A stretch of DNA of 64,000 nucleotides from Contendibacter sp031732755 (GCA_031732755.1 JAVMKI010000057.1:37904-101903), one strand, 5' to 3'; counted from the stretch's first letter, positions 33,225 through 42,716 are shown. Notes: generated by a model from the letters alone, not told the origin. Made by a program: numbers and translations.

Positions 33225-34467
33225 AGCGCAATGCCTCCGCCGGCTGGGTCCGCGCCGCCCGCCAGGCGGGATACAGAGTGGCCAGCGTCGCCAGGCCGAA
33301 CGCCACCAGACCGATGGTCGTCACATCGCCCCACTGGACCTGCGACGGCAAATCGCTGATCAAATACACGTCCGGGGCTAGAAACTTGATCCCAAACACC
33401 CGTTCGATGAACGACACCACCACACCCACATGGGTTGCCAGCGATACCCCGCCGATCAGTCCCAGCAGAGTGCCCACCAGGCCGATGGTAACCCCCTGGA
33501 CGATGAAGATACCCATGACACTGAGCGGGGTCGCTCCCAAGGTACGCAGGATGGCGATATCGGCTTGCTTGTCGGTCACCACCATCACCAGGGCGGAGAC
33601 GATGTTGAATGCCGCCACCGCCACGATCAGGGTCAAGATCACGAACATTGCGGTTTTTTCGATCTGCACCGCCCGAAAGAAGCTGGCGTGATCCTGGGTC
33701 CAGTCGCGCGCCAGGTAGCCCTCCGGCAACTGGCTAGCGAGTTGGCGCGCCAGGCGCGGTGCCTGAAACAGATCGTTCAGTCGCAACCGCACGCCGTTGA
33801 CCGCTCCTTCGGGAAACTGGAGCAGCTTGCCCACATCGGCGATATGCGCTAGCGCCAACCCCCGGTCGTATTCATACATGCCAGCCTTGAACAGGCCCAC
33901 CACCTCAAAACGTTTAAGTCGCGGCAACACGCCGGCTGGGGTCACGTTGGCTTGCGGGGTGATCACCGTCACCTTATCGCCCAGCCCCACGCCGAGCACA
34001 TTGGCCAGTTCCTGGCCCAGCACGATGCCAAACCGGCCAGGGCGGAGGTCGTCCAGTGAACCCTGGATCATCTTGTCGCCGATGTCCGACACTTGTCGTT
34101 CCTCCGCGGGCAGGATGCCCTGAATCAACGCGCCGCTGACCAGCGAAGCATTGTTGAGCATCGCCTCGCCCCGGATGTAGGGGGCGCCGCCCCGCACTTC
34201 GGGATGGCGCAGCGCCTGCTCCCGTACCGCCGCCCAATCCTCTATCAAGCCGTCCCAGCGGCTCAGGGTAGCGTGCGCGGTCATCGCCAGGATGCGCCCA
34301 CGCAGTTCCTGCTGAAACCCATTCATCACCGACAGTACGGTGATCAGGGCGGTGATGCCCAGCGCAATGCCAAGCATGGAGGTCAAGGAAATAAAGGAGA
34401 TGAAATGATTACGGCGCTTGGCGCGGGTGTAGCGCAGGCCGATGAACAATTCCAGGGGACGAAACAT
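33217..34467 (-). CDS. lolC: Lipoprotein-releasing ABC transporter permease (LolC/LolE family)
   Basis: This 416-residue permease begins with the family hallmark LFIGLRYTRAKRRNHFISF. It has four transmembrane helices (one N-terminal, three C-terminal) around a large periplasmic MacB-like domain. Only one permease gene is next to lolD here, where many gammaproteobacteria have lolC-lolD-lolE. Either it works as a LolF-type homodimer or a second permease lies elsewhere. ATG 34467 (MFRPLEL) is the family start; the frame to 34581 runs through non-conserved sequence. Confidence 0.9.
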   Translation of the reverse strand: MFRPLELFIGLRYTRAKRRNHFISFISLTSMLGIALGITALITVLSVMNGFQQELRGRILAMTAHATLSRWDGLIEDWAAVREQALRHPEVRGGAPYIRGEAMLNNASLVSGALIQGILPAEERQVSDIGDKMIQGSLDDLRPGRFGIVLGQELANVLGVGLGDKVTVITPQANVTPAGVLPRLKRFEVVGLFKAGMYEYDRGLALAHIADVGKLLQFPEGAVNGVRLRLNDLFQAPRLARQLASQLPEGYLARDWTQDHASFFRAVQIEKTAMFVILTLIVAVAAFNIVSALVMVVTDKQADIAILRTLGATPLSVMGIFIVQGVTIGLVGTLLGLIGGVSLATHVGVVVSFIERVFGIKFLAPDVYLISDLPSQVQWGDVTTIGLVAFGLATLATLYPAWRAARTQPAEALRYE

Positions 34468-34591
34468 GGACGCGATTCCAATGGACGGCAGGCAACGCTC
34501 GCTGCCGGGAAGCGCGCCATTATAAAGCGTTGGCCGCCCGGTGGGCGGCCAACGCACGCGATCCATCGTCGGATGGATCACTCCGACGCGA

Positions 34592-34990
34592 TTACTGCTT
34601 GGGCGCGGTGGGGGGAATTACCGGTGTGGTAGGTACAGCGGGCTTGGTGGGCATGGCCGGAGTAGCTGGCATGGCCGGCATGGCCGGCATGGTTGGAGCC
34701 ACTGACGTGGCGGCGGCTGGCCCCGCTCCACCCACGGTCACCAGAGGTTTGATTTTGTCGAGTGTTTTCCCTTTGATCCCCGGCACCTTGGCCAAGTCAT
34801 CCACCGATTTGAAAGGACCATTGGTTTCCCGGTATTTCACGATCTCCGCTCCCTTCTTGGGACCGATTCCTTTCAACCCCTTGTCCAATTGGTCGGCGGT
34901 CGCTGTGTTAATGTCGATCATCTGAGCAAAGGTCGCGACAGAGAATGCGATCAGCACGCCAGCAAAAAGGCTTTTTAGCAAAAATCTCAT
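34592..34990 (-). CDS. ComEA-like helix-hairpin-helix protein with Pro/Met/Ala-repeat tail
   Basis: This 132-residue secreted protein has a signal peptide cut after about residue 22, then a helix-hairpin-helix DNA-binding domain (about residues 25-85: IDINTATADQLDKGLKGIGPKKG and VPGIKGKTLDKI). The domain is like that of ComEA, which pulls transforming DNA into the periplasm. The last 45 residues are low-complexity repeats of MPA and related units, encoded by a short tandem ATGGCCGGC repeat. Small ComEA-like proteins often occur outside competence operons, so a DNA-uptake role is plausible but not shown. It is followed on its strand by lolC. Confidence 0.82.
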   Translation of the reverse strand: MRFLLKSLFAGVLIAFSVATFAQMIDINTATADQLDKGLKGIGPKKGAEIVKYRETNGPFKSVDDLAKVPGIKGKTLDKIKPLVTVGGAGPAAATSVAPTMPAMPAMPATPAMPTKPAVPTTPVIPPTAPKQ

Positions 34991-35154
34991 GATTTATATC
35001 CTCTGTTTATCATCATTAGCTAATGAGTGGGTCGTCCTGTCGGCAAGAGTCAGACAGGAACAATATAACCATAGAGCGAGTATCGGAAAATGCAAGTGAA
35101 ATACGTCGCTTTTCGGAAACAACGTCTCACTATCGAGGAGGTGTCGTTCTTGGC

Positions 35155-36336
35155 TCAGGCACTGGTTTTCATGACCAGATCCGACATCGGCTTGATGGTG
35201 TTCCACTGCTGGCAGCTCGGGCAACACCAGTGCAGGGTCTTGACGATGAAACCGCAGTTGACGCAACGGTAGCGAGCAGCGCCATCCAGCATCTGGGTGC
35301 TGATGCAGTGCAGGGCGCGTAAATTAGCGTACCTTCCTCCCGCGTCGCCCCGCGCGAGTTGGATTTCAACCAGTCGGCGCAAGCCCAGCAGGGTGGGATA
35401 GTCCTGTAATTCGCGTTCGAGAAACTGAAGCGTTTCCTCCTCGCCTTCTTGTCGAACCAGCCAATTGGCTAGCGCGTCGGTGATGCGACCGCCATGATCC
35501 CGCTGTTGGATTTCCCGTAAATACGCACCCCATTCATGAATCTGGTCTAATGCCTTGTAGCACTGATCCAGCGGGGCGATGACCTCCGGGAAATAGCCTT
35601 GATCTTGCCGCACGACCGCCTGGAGCGCCGCGATGGCCGCACGATAATCCCCCGTTCGCATCGCCAGATGGCCCAGCAACAAATTGGCTCGGACGCAACC
35701 GGGATCGCGCGCCAGCGCATTGAGCAACCAGGCTTTGGCTTCTTCGTCCTGGCGGCGCTGACTGGCTTCCTCGGCCAGTTCGCAGCAGAAATGCGCCGTC
35801 TCCCGCCGTCTGGACGCACCGCCAATCCGCTCCAGCCGGTCGCAGTGGGCGATAGCGTGGCGCCAATCCTTTTCCTGCTGGAAGATATGGATCAGGCGAG
35901 ATAGGGCGACTTCCGTGTAATCGGACTGGGGCTGTTCCAACAGTTCCCGAAACAATGCCTCGGCCCGGTCGAACAGGCCCGCTCGCAAATAATCCTCGCC
36001 GAGTTCGAACATGGCCCGGCGCCGCTGGTCGACCGTCAGGGTGGGTCTGGCAATCAGGCTGGCATGGAGGTGGATCGCTCGATCCACCTCGCCGCGGCGC
36101 CGGAACAGATTGCCCAGGGTCAAATGGATTTCCGCCGTGCTCCGGTCCACGCCGGCCATGCGGGTGAATACTTCGATGGCCTGATCGGGCTTATCCTCGA
36201 TCAGATAATTCAACCCCTTGAAATATTCGGTATTGTGCGCGGTCGCACGGTCGCGCCGCCCAGCGTACTCGCGTCGGGCCACCCACCAGCCCGACGCTGC
36301 GGCGACCGGCAGCAGCAACCATAGTAGCTCTAGCAT
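35155..36336 (-). CDS. lapB: Lipopolysaccharide assembly protein B (LapB/YciM)
   Basis: LapB adjusts LPS synthesis by presenting LpxC to FtsH for degradation. This 393-residue protein has the expected N-terminal membrane anchor, nine or so TPR motifs, and a C-terminal rubredoxin-like metal site with CVNC and CPSC pairs. The gene follows lapA, ihfB, rpsA and cmk, the standard gammaproteobacterial order, although REP-like inverted repeats fill the lapA-lapB gap here. Confidence 0.94.
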   Translation of the reverse strand: MLELLWLLLPVAAASGWWVARREYAGRRDRATAHNTEYFKGLNYLIEDKPDQAIEVFTRMAGVDRSTAEIHLTLGNLFRRRGEVDRAIHLHASLIARPTLTVDQRRRAMFELGEDYLRAGLFDRAEALFRELLEQPQSDYTEVALSRLIHIFQQEKDWRHAIAHCDRLERIGGASRRRETAHFCCELAEEASQRRQDEEAKAWLLNALARDPGCVRANLLLGHLAMRTGDYRAAIAALQAVVRQDQGYFPEVIAPLDQCYKALDQIHEWGAYLREIQQRDHGGRITDALANWLVRQEGEEETLQFLERELQDYPTLLGLRRLVEIQLARGDAGGRYANLRALHCISTQMLDGAARYRCVNCGFIVKTLHWCCPSCQQWNTIKPMSDLVMKTSA

Positions 36337-36372
36337 GACCTAGTGTTTCGACTGGACTGGATTGATGGTGTT

Positions 36373-36513
36373 GGGTGGATTGGCGCGGCGTGATCCACCC
36401 TCCGCGGGTTTCTCACAAAGGACACGGCGGGTAGCATTGGCCAACCGGGAATCGGCGAAGCGTAATCCACCTGGCTACGGCGATCCGCCGCGGGTGGATT
36501 ACGCTTCGCCGAT
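36373..36513. repeat. REP-like inverted repeats between lapA and lapB
   Basis: Two palindromic elements fill the 246-base gap. GGGTGGAT at 36373-36380 pairs with ATCCACCC at 36393-36400. A perfect 21-base arm at 36451-36471 pairs with 36493-36513, with a loop of 21. The shared GTGGAT/ATCCAC core suggests a dispersed REP/BIME-type element. Such a hairpin could also limit read-through from lapA into lapB. Confidence 0.75.
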
Positions 36514-36582
36514 CCACTCTACCTCATCCTGTTTGGAGTCAATTCCGGTCTGGTAAAGCACTAGCGGTGCGTCACCGGCGCG

Positions 36583-36885
36583 TCAATGGGTATCCCGACC
36601 CATTTTTTTGGCTAGCAGGCTGATCTCTTGATCCTTGCTGGCGACGGTTTGCCGCAGCCGAACTACCTGCCAGCGCAGCGGCATCACGACGAAAGTCCCG
36701 ATCAACGCGGTTACCAGCGCGCCGGCGGCAAACGCCCCCACCACGACCAGTGACAGTGATAACGACGTTTCGCCCATCACATACTTGACGGTAACCGGGT
36801 CCGCATTCAGCGTGGAGAATTCCACCCCCAGCAACAGAACGATCAGCAAGATCGCGGCGATCAACAAGAACTTAACCCAGAACAT
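36583..36885 (-). CDS. lapA: Lipopolysaccharide assembly protein A domain-containing protein (LapA/YciS)
   Basis: This 100-residue inner-membrane protein has two transmembrane helices (about residues 3-23 and 43-67) and a C-terminal coiled-coil segment, as in YciS/LapA, the partner of LapB. It has the DPVTVKYVMG segment between the helices typical of the family. It lies between ihfB and lapB in the expected order. Confidence 0.88.
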   Translation of the reverse strand: MFWVKFLLIAAILLIVLLLGVEFSTLNADPVTVKYVMGETSLSLSLVVVGAFAAGALVTALIGTFVVMPLRWQVVRLRQTVASKDQEISLLAKKMGRDTH

Positions 36886-36993
36886 CGATTTCCCCCGCCA
36901 AAATGGCCTGAAGTTGGCTGGCCAGAACAGTGGTTCGTCCGCGCCGCTCAGCCGCCGCTCATGGCGGAAGCAGTGATTCCGCGCCTCCCCAAC

Positions 36994-37022
36994 AAAAAAC
37001 CCACTACATGACCGTGGGTTTT
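36994..37022 (-). terminator. Rho-independent terminator after ihfB
   Basis: On the minus strand a nine-base stem AAAACCCAC/GTGGGTTTT (37022-37014 with 37004-36996) is followed by more T residues. It is a clear intrinsic terminator, placed 46 bases after the ihfB stop and before lapA. Confidence 0.8.
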
Positions 37023-37067
37023 CGAACGGCGAACGGCAGCCGATAGACTGCCGGATTGAAACAGCGA

Positions 37068-37376
37068 TTACAACAGCGCGTCGCTATCCTCGAACCAGCG
37101 GTCGTTGACCCGCTCGCGTAGTTCCTTGCCAGGTTTGAAGTGCGGAACGTACTTGCCCGCCAAGGTGACGGCGTCGCCAGTTTTGGGATTTCGGCCAACC
37201 CGCGGTGGGCGAAAGTGCAGGGAAAAGCTGCCAAACCCGCGAATTTCGATCCGCTCGCCGTGTGCCAGCGAACCGCTCATCTGCTCCAACAGCATCTTGA
37301 CCGCCTGCTCTACATCCCTGTAAGGAATATCGCTGCGTTTGCGCGCGAGAATTTCGATCAATTCCGATTTTGTCAT
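37068..37376 (-). CDS. ihfB: Integration host factor subunit beta
   Basis: This 102-residue DNA-bending HU/IHF-family protein has the hallmark RGFGSFSLHFRPPRVGRNPKTGD DNA-binding arm. The beta subunit is indicated by the TKSELIE start and position directly after rpsA. With IhfA it bends DNA at specific sites in replication, recombination and sigma-54 promoters. It is followed by an intrinsic terminator. Confidence 0.95.
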   Translation of the reverse strand: MTKSELIEILARKRSDIPYRDVEQAVKMLLEQMSGSLAHGERIEIRGFGSFSLHFRPPRVGRNPKTGDAVTLAGKYVPHFKPGKELRERVNDRWFEDSDALL

Positions 37377-37433
37377 GAACGTCCCCCATGAACGGCGGGC
37401 GCGGTGGCGCGCACCACGCCGCCTTCATTCCAG

Positions 37434-39107
37434 TCAATCGTCCTGTGCGCTCATCTGTTCCTTGAAGATATCGCCCAAGGTCGCCCCTGTTCCAGATTTG
37501 CGGCTGTAGTCCTGCAAGACCTCGGCTTCTTCCGCCATGTCCTTGGCCTTGATGGACAAAGCGATGGTGCGGTTCTTGCGGTCCACGTTGATAAACTTGG
37601 CTTCGACCTCGTCGCCTTCTTTGAGCACCGCGCGGGCATCTTCGATCCTTTCGCGGGACAGTTCGGAGGCACGCAACGTGCCTTCGACGCCATGACCCAG
37701 ATCCACCACGGCACCCTTGGCGTCCACCGAGACCACGCGGCCTTTGACCACGCTGTTTTTGGGATGATCGGCGACGAAATTGGAGAAGGGGTCCTTGTCG
37801 AGTTGCTTGATGCCCAGCGAAATACGCTCGCGCTCGGGATCGACCGCCAGCACCACCGCGTCCACTTCCTGGCCCTTCTTGTACTGACGCACCGCTTCCT
37901 CGCCGGTGGTGTTCCAGGAGATGTCGGACAGGTGCACCAGACCGTCGATGCCGCCATCCAGGCCGATGAAGATGCCGAAATCGGTGATGGACTTGATCTT
38001 GCCAGAAACGCGATCACCCTTGGCATGGTTCTGGTCGAAGTCTTCCCAGGGGTTGGCCTGGCACTGCTTCATCCCCAGCGAGATGCGCCGGCGATCCTCG
38101 TCGATGTCGAGCACCATCACCTCGACCTCGTCGCCTAGGGCCACCACCTTGTTCGGGTTGACGTTCTTATTGGTCCAATCCATTTCGGAGACGTGAACCA
38201 GCCCCTCGACGCCTTCCTCGATTTCCACGAAGCAGCCATAGTCGGCGATGTTGGTGACCTTGCCGAAGACCCGGGTACCGACCGGATAGCGGCGGGCCAA
38301 CGCGATCCAGGGATCGTCGCCCAGTTGCTTGAGGCCCAGCGACACGCGGTTGCGCTCGCGGTCGAACTTGAGCACCTTGACCTTGATGGCATCGCCGACC
38401 GCGACGACTTCCGAGGGGTGCTTGACCCGCCGCCAGGCCATGTCCGTGATGTGCAGCAGACCGTCGATGCCGCCCAAATCCAGGAACGCGCCGTAATCGG
38501 TCAGGTTCTTGACCACGCCGTCGACGATCTGACCTTCCTGCAAGTTCTGCAACAACGCCTCACGCTCGGCGCTGTATTCCTGTTCGACCACCGCCCGGCG
38601 GGAAACCACCACGTTATTGCGCCGCCGGTCGAGCTTGATGACCTTGAATTCCTGTTCCTTCCCTTCCAGGTAAGCGGCGTCGCGCACCGGGCGCACGTCC
38701 ACCAGCGATCCTGGCAGGAAGGCGCGGATCTCACCGATGTCCACGGTGAAGCCGCCCTTCACCTTGCCGCTGATCAAGCCCTTGATGATTTCCTCGCTCT
38801 CGAACGCTTTTTCCAAGGCGCTCCAGACCCGGGCGCGTTTGGCTTTCTCACGGGACAATCGGGTTTCCCCGAAACCGTCCTCAAGCGCGTCCAGGGCGAC
38901 CTCGACCTGATCGCCCACCTTCACTTCGAGAACGCCATCCTCGTTGTAAAACTGTTCGAGTGGAATCAGCCCTTCGGATTTCAGACCGGCGTTGACGACC
39001 ACGGCATCCGGCCGGATCTCCACCACCGTTCCCTGGACGATGGAACCGGGCTGCATCTGCTTATCGGCCAGGCTTTGTTCAAACAGTTCGGCAAAACTTT
39101 CGGTCAT
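37434..39107 (-). CDS. rpsA: 30S ribosomal protein S1
   Basis: This 557-residue protein contains six S1 (OB-fold) domains, the full gammaproteobacterial form that melts and binds mRNA during initiation. The start at ATG 39107 (MTESFAELFEQSL) is the usual one; the longer frame to 39248 is an upstream artefact. It sits between cmk (184 bases upstream) and ihfB in the standard order. Confidence 0.97.
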   Translation of the reverse strand: MTESFAELFEQSLADKQMQPGSIVQGTVVEIRPDAVVVNAGLKSEGLIPLEQFYNEDGVLEVKVGDQVEVALDALEDGFGETRLSREKAKRARVWSALEKAFESEEIIKGLISGKVKGGFTVDIGEIRAFLPGSLVDVRPVRDAAYLEGKEQEFKVIKLDRRRNNVVVSRRAVVEQEYSAEREALLQNLQEGQIVDGVVKNLTDYGAFLDLGGIDGLLHITDMAWRRVKHPSEVVAVGDAIKVKVLKFDRERNRVSLGLKQLGDDPWIALARRYPVGTRVFGKVTNIADYGCFVEIEEGVEGLVHVSEMDWTNKNVNPNKVVALGDEVEVMVLDIDEDRRRISLGMKQCQANPWEDFDQNHAKGDRVSGKIKSITDFGIFIGLDGGIDGLVHLSDISWNTTGEEAVRQYKKGQEVDAVVLAVDPERERISLGIKQLDKDPFSNFVADHPKNSVVKGRVVSVDAKGAVVDLGHGVEGTLRASELSRERIEDARAVLKEGDEVEAKFINVDRKNRTIALSIKAKDMAEEAEVLQDYSRKSGTGATLGDIFKEQMSAQDD

Positions 39108-39291
39108 GGGTTGTAGCTCAAGAAGACCGGCGGCGCGAAACCGCCACGGCTGGGTTGAGGAATTGGATTCGGCAGCGCGCTCCCGAATCGGTTTTGGGTG
39201 ACTGCGTTTCTCGTCGCGACGGCAACGCCCAGTCCCGACGCTGGTCAACGAATAAGCGTAGCATGGGCTGCGCGGACGTAAAGGCTTGCGC

Positions 39292-39987
39292 TTAACAGTT
39301 TTTTGGTAGTTCCAATCGCTGCCTGGTTCGCGTCAGCGCCCAGTCGCAAACTTCAGCGATGCTCAGACGCGTGGTGTCGAGCATTTCCGCATCGGCGGCA
39401 GGCCGCAGCGGTGCCACCGCCCGCTGGCGGTCGCGGGTGTCACGCTCGGCGATTTCAGCGGTAAGATTTTTAAGGTTAGCATTCATGCCTTTTTCATTCA
39501 ACTGCTTATAACGGCGGTGGGCGCGTTCCTCGGCGCTGGCGGTCAGGAACAACTTGAGTTCGGCGTCGGGAAACACCACCGTGCCCATATCCCGGCCATC
39601 GGCAATCAGGCCGGGCGGCTGGCGAAAATCGCGCTGCCGCTGCAACAGGGCGGCTCGCACCGCCGGCAGGGCGGCGACCCGGGATGCCGCATTGGCGCAG
39701 GTTTCGTCGCGCAGCTCGGCGCCAACGTCCACGCTCTCCAGCAGAATACGCGGGGAGCCTCCGGTCCCAACCCGGAATTCCACCGCCAGGCTGGCGGCCA
39801 CCGCCGCGACCCCGCTTTCGTCTGTCAGCGACAGGTTCCGGCGCAGCGCCGCCAGGGCGGTCAACCGATACAGCGCGCCGCTGTCGAGCAGATGAAAATT
39901 CAGGCGGCTGGCCAACCACTGGCAGAGCGTGCCCTTGCCAACTCCGCTTGGGCCATCCACGGTGATCACGGGAGCTCGTGAGTTCAT
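39292..39987 (-). CDS. cmk: Cytidylate kinase
   Basis: This 231-residue kinase phosphorylates CMP and dCMP. The P-loop GPSGVGKGT, LDSGALYR, DGRDMGTVVFPDA and a CMP-binding lid region ERDTRDRQRAVAPLRPAADA are all present. ATG 39987 overlaps the aroA stop (ATGA), so the two are translationally coupled. Confidence 0.95.
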   Translation of the reverse strand: MNSRAPVITVDGPSGVGKGTLCQWLASRLNFHLLDSGALYRLTALAALRRNLSLTDESGVAAVAASLAVEFRVGTGGSPRILLESVDVGAELRDETCANAASRVAALPAVRAALLQRQRDFRQPPGLIADGRDMGTVVFPDAELKLFLTASAEERAHRRYKQLNEKGMNANLKNLTAEIAERDTRDRQRAVAPLRPAADAEMLDTTRLSIAEVCDWALTRTRQRLELPKNC

Positions 39988-41303
39988 GCCATTTCCCGTT
40001 CCTGGATGACCAGGCCGACGTTCCGGGCCAAAGCCACGAAACCCGGAAATGAGGTGTCGACATTGGCGCAATCATGGATCGTGATCGGACTGGCGGCGTG
40101 CGCCGCCGCCACGGCGAAGCTCATGGCGATGCGGTGGTCGCCGCAACTGTTCACGGTGCCCCCCGTCAGCGCGCCACCCTGGATCACGAGGCCATCCAGG
40201 GTCGGTTTGGCGGCGATGCCCAAGGCGGTTAATCCATCGGCCATGACCTGAATCCGGTCGCTTTCCTTGACCCGCAGCTCCGCCGCGCCGGTCAATACCG
40301 TAACGCCCTCGGCGCCAGCGGCGGCGATGAACAGCGCGGGAAATTCGTCGATGGCCAGCGGCACGAGGGCTTCGGGAATGCGGACGCCGCGCAGCGGTGC
40401 GTGGCGGACCCGCAGATCGGCCACCGGTTCGCCGCCGGCCAGACGTGGATTCAATATCTCGATATCCGCGCCCATCAGCCGCAGAATATCGATGACGCCA
40501 GTGCGAGTGGGGTTGACGCCGACATGCTCCAGCAGCAGGTCGGAACCGGGCGCGAGGCTGGCTTCCACCAGGAAGAACGCCGCCGAGGAGATATCCGCCG
40601 GTACGTCGATGGTGGTTCCCGTCAGCCGCTCGCCGCCAGTTAGCGCGACGGTGCGCTCACCTTCGCGCCGCATGGGATAACCAAAGCCCTCCAGCATCCG
40701 TTCGGTGTGGTCGCGGGTTGGTGCTGGTTCGGTGACGCGGGTGGTTCCCTCGGCGTAAAGGCCGGCCAGCAATAGACAGGATTTGACCTGGGCGCTGGCC
40801 ATCGGCAGCCGGTAATCGATGCCGGCCAATCGCTGGCCACCGCGAATGCGTAGCGGCGCGGCGCCGGTTACGGTTGCCTCGATGCGCGCGCCCATCAGCG
40901 CCAGCGGTTCCGTGACCCGCCGCATGGGCCGCCGAGTCAATGAGTCGTCGCCAGTCAGGACCGTTTCAAACGCCTGGCCGGCGAGAATGCCGCTCATGAG
41001 CCGCATCGACGTGCCGGAATTGCCCATGTCCAGTGGACCGACCGGCGCGCGCAGCCCCCGCAAGCCGACGCCGTGGATCGTCACCTGGCCCTGCTCCGGG
41101 CCGGCGATGCGCACGCCCATGGCGCGAAAGGCTTTCAGGGTGGCCAGGCAGTCCTCACCGTCCAAGAAGCCCGTCACAGTCGTGACGCCCTCGGCCAGCG
41201 AACCGAGCATGATGGCGCGATGAGAGATGGATTTATCGCCGGGCACGCGAATGCGTCCACGCAGGGCGCCGCCGGGCGCGGCGAGAAAATTGAGGGTGGC
41301 CAT
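39984..41303 (-). CDS. aroA: 3-phosphoshikimate 1-carboxyvinyltransferase (EPSP synthase)
   Basis: EPSP synthase is the sixth step of the shikimate pathway and the glyphosate target. This 439-residue protein has VPGDKSISHRA, GNSGTSMRL, SAQVKSCLLLAGL and RDHTERMLEGFG. The GDKS, SAQVK and RxHxE motifs are those used to define class II enzymes, which tend to be less glyphosate-sensitive. The position equivalent to Pro101 of E. coli is Leu. ATG 41303 is the family start; the frame to 41672 is not coding. It is coupled to cmk. Confidence 0.94.
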   Translation of the reverse strand: MATLNFLAAPGGALRGRIRVPGDKSISHRAIMLGSLAEGVTTVTGFLDGEDCLATLKAFRAMGVRIAGPEQGQVTIHGVGLRGLRAPVGPLDMGNSGTSMRLMSGILAGQAFETVLTGDDSLTRRPMRRVTEPLALMGARIEATVTGAAPLRIRGGQRLAGIDYRLPMASAQVKSCLLLAGLYAEGTTRVTEPAPTRDHTERMLEGFGYPMRREGERTVALTGGERLTGTTIDVPADISSAAFFLVEASLAPGSDLLLEHVGVNPTRTGVIDILRLMGADIEILNPRLAGGEPVADLRVRHAPLRGVRIPEALVPLAIDEFPALFIAAAGAEGVTVLTGAAELRVKESDRIQVMADGLTALGIAAKPTLDGLVIQGGALTGGTVNSCGDHRIAMSFAVAAAHAASPITIHDCANVDTSFPGFVALARNVGLVIQEREMA

Positions 41304-41357
41304 GAGTTCGAGGGGTGAAATTGGGGATTCGGAAGGAGGGGTTATATAAACTTGGTT

Positions 41358-41363
41358 ATTATA
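41358..41363 (-). promoter_or_regulatory. Consensus -10 element upstream of aroA
   Basis: The minus strand reads TATAAT at this position, 55 bases upstream of the aroA start. No convincing -35 is seen 16-18 bases further upstream. Confidence 0.35.
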
Positions 41364-41498
41364 GACTTGCCCATCGGTAAATGGGCGTGACTCGATTCGA
41401 CTCGATTGCGTGAACCTTCCGGCTCCAGACGATGCGCTCCTGCTTTTCGGTAGCGGCGCCGTCCCGAACGGAATTCCATCCACCCTGAGACCGCCGTG

Positions 41499-42716
41499 AT
41501 GAAACAAGCAACTCGCATTTCCGGCCCCGCGCCAGACAGTCCGGTCCTTTTCCAGCTTGCGTCGGATGGGTTCAACTTGCTGCGCGGGTGGCTGAAAAAT
41601 CTCACGCTTCGTCTTGGCGCCGTGGTGAATGCGCCGAAGAGCCGCCGCGATACAACTCCCGCCGCGATACAACCCACGGCTTATCCCGCCACTTCAGCGC
41701 CGCCAGTCCCCGGCGTTGTTCGGAAACCCGCCCCGGCTTATCCCGCCACCTCGGCGCCGCCAGTCCCCGACGCTACTCGGGAGTCCCAATCGGAGGGTAT
41801 GCCGGGGAGTTTTGGTTTGGTGGGGTGGCTGAAACATTTCATGTTCTATCTTGGCGCCGTGGTGGCGATTTGCCTGGTGGGTCTCTTTTTTTTGTGGCAA
41901 ATCCCCTTTCTGCGGGATCCGTCGCAACTTCTGAAAATCATGGACGACGGCCGCGCCGCGCGCCCGCTCACGCCCGCATCGCCGCTCGTCGCGCCCACCG
42001 CCCCTATCCCGGCGGCTCCCATGCCATCGCCTGTCAACCCCGCCGTCGATCCCCACCAGCCGTCAATCCCAACCGACGCCGTCGTAACCGCGACTTCGCC
42101 GCCGGCCATACCGACCGACTCCGCCGTTAGCGCGCAGCCACCTGCCGAATCGCAACCCGCCGCCGCGCCGGACGATCAAACCGAGCCGGCCGCGCCGCCG
42201 ACCGAAGCCACCGCCGAGACCGTTCCTCCGCCACCGCGGACGGAGATTGAGCAGTTGCTGACCGACGCGCAACAGCAAATGGAAAACCGCCGGTTCACCG
42301 CGCCCGCCAGTGGTAACGCGCTGAGTACGTACCAGCGTATTTTGGAGCTGCAACCCGACCATCCCGTCGCGATTGAGGGCATCCAGCGCATTACGACCTA
42401 CTATCGGGATATCGCGCAACAAAGTCTGCAACAGGGGCGGCTGGACGAAAGCTTGGCCTACATCAACCGGGGATTGCGCGCAACACCCCAAAATGAACCC
42501 TTGTTGAGCCTGCGTCGGCAGGTCCAGCAAGCGCAACGAATAACCAGGCAACGCGAACAGGAAGAACGCCAGAAACAGGCAGCCTTGGAGGAGATGCAGC
42601 GCCAGCGACTTGAACGGATGCAGCGGGAACCACTGCGCCGCCCACAGGAGCAACAGCAACCTTGGTGGCGGCAGCCATCGAACTACAATGACAACAGCGG
42701 TTTCAATCAGCGTTGA
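41499..42716 (+). CDS. Pro-rich single-pass membrane protein with TPR-like C-terminal domain
   Basis: I do not recognise this 405-residue protein. The N-terminal 95 residues are cytoplasmic and contain two copies of a YPATSAPPVP unit (DNA repeats 57 bases apart). One transmembrane helix follows (about residues 108-130). A Pro/Ala-rich periplasmic linker of about 100 residues leads to a helical TPR-like region (about residues 245-350) and an Arg/Gln-rich coiled tail ending WWRQPSNYND. The layout resembles envelope scaffold proteins; no function is proposed. Its end overlaps tadA by 14 bases on the opposite strand. Confidence 0.6.
   Translation: MKQATRISGPAPDSPVLFQLASDGFNLLRGWLKNLTLRLGAVVNAPKSRRDTTPAAIQPTAYPATSAPPVPGVVRKPAPAYPATSAPPVPDATRESQSEGMPGSFGLVGWLKHFMFYLGAVVAICLVGLFFLWQIPFLRDPSQLLKIMDDGRAARPLTPASPLVAPTAPIPAAPMPSPVNPAVDPHQPSIPTDAVVTATSPPAIPTDSAVSAQPPAESQPAAAPDDQTEPAAPPTEATAETVPPPPRTEIEQLLTDAQQQMENRRFTAPASGNALSTYQRILELQPDHPVAIEGIQRITTYYRDIAQQSLQQGRLDESLAYINRGLRATPQNEPLLSLRRQVQQAQRITRQREQEERQKQAALEEMQRQRLERMQREPLRRPQEQQQPWWRQPSNYNDNSGFNQR
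41677..41772 (+). repeat. Two 39-base direct repeats in the Pro-rich membrane protein gene
   Basis: Copies at 41677-41715 and 41734-41772 (period 57) differ at a few positions and encode the duplicated YPATSAPPVP unit. Confidence 0.7.
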
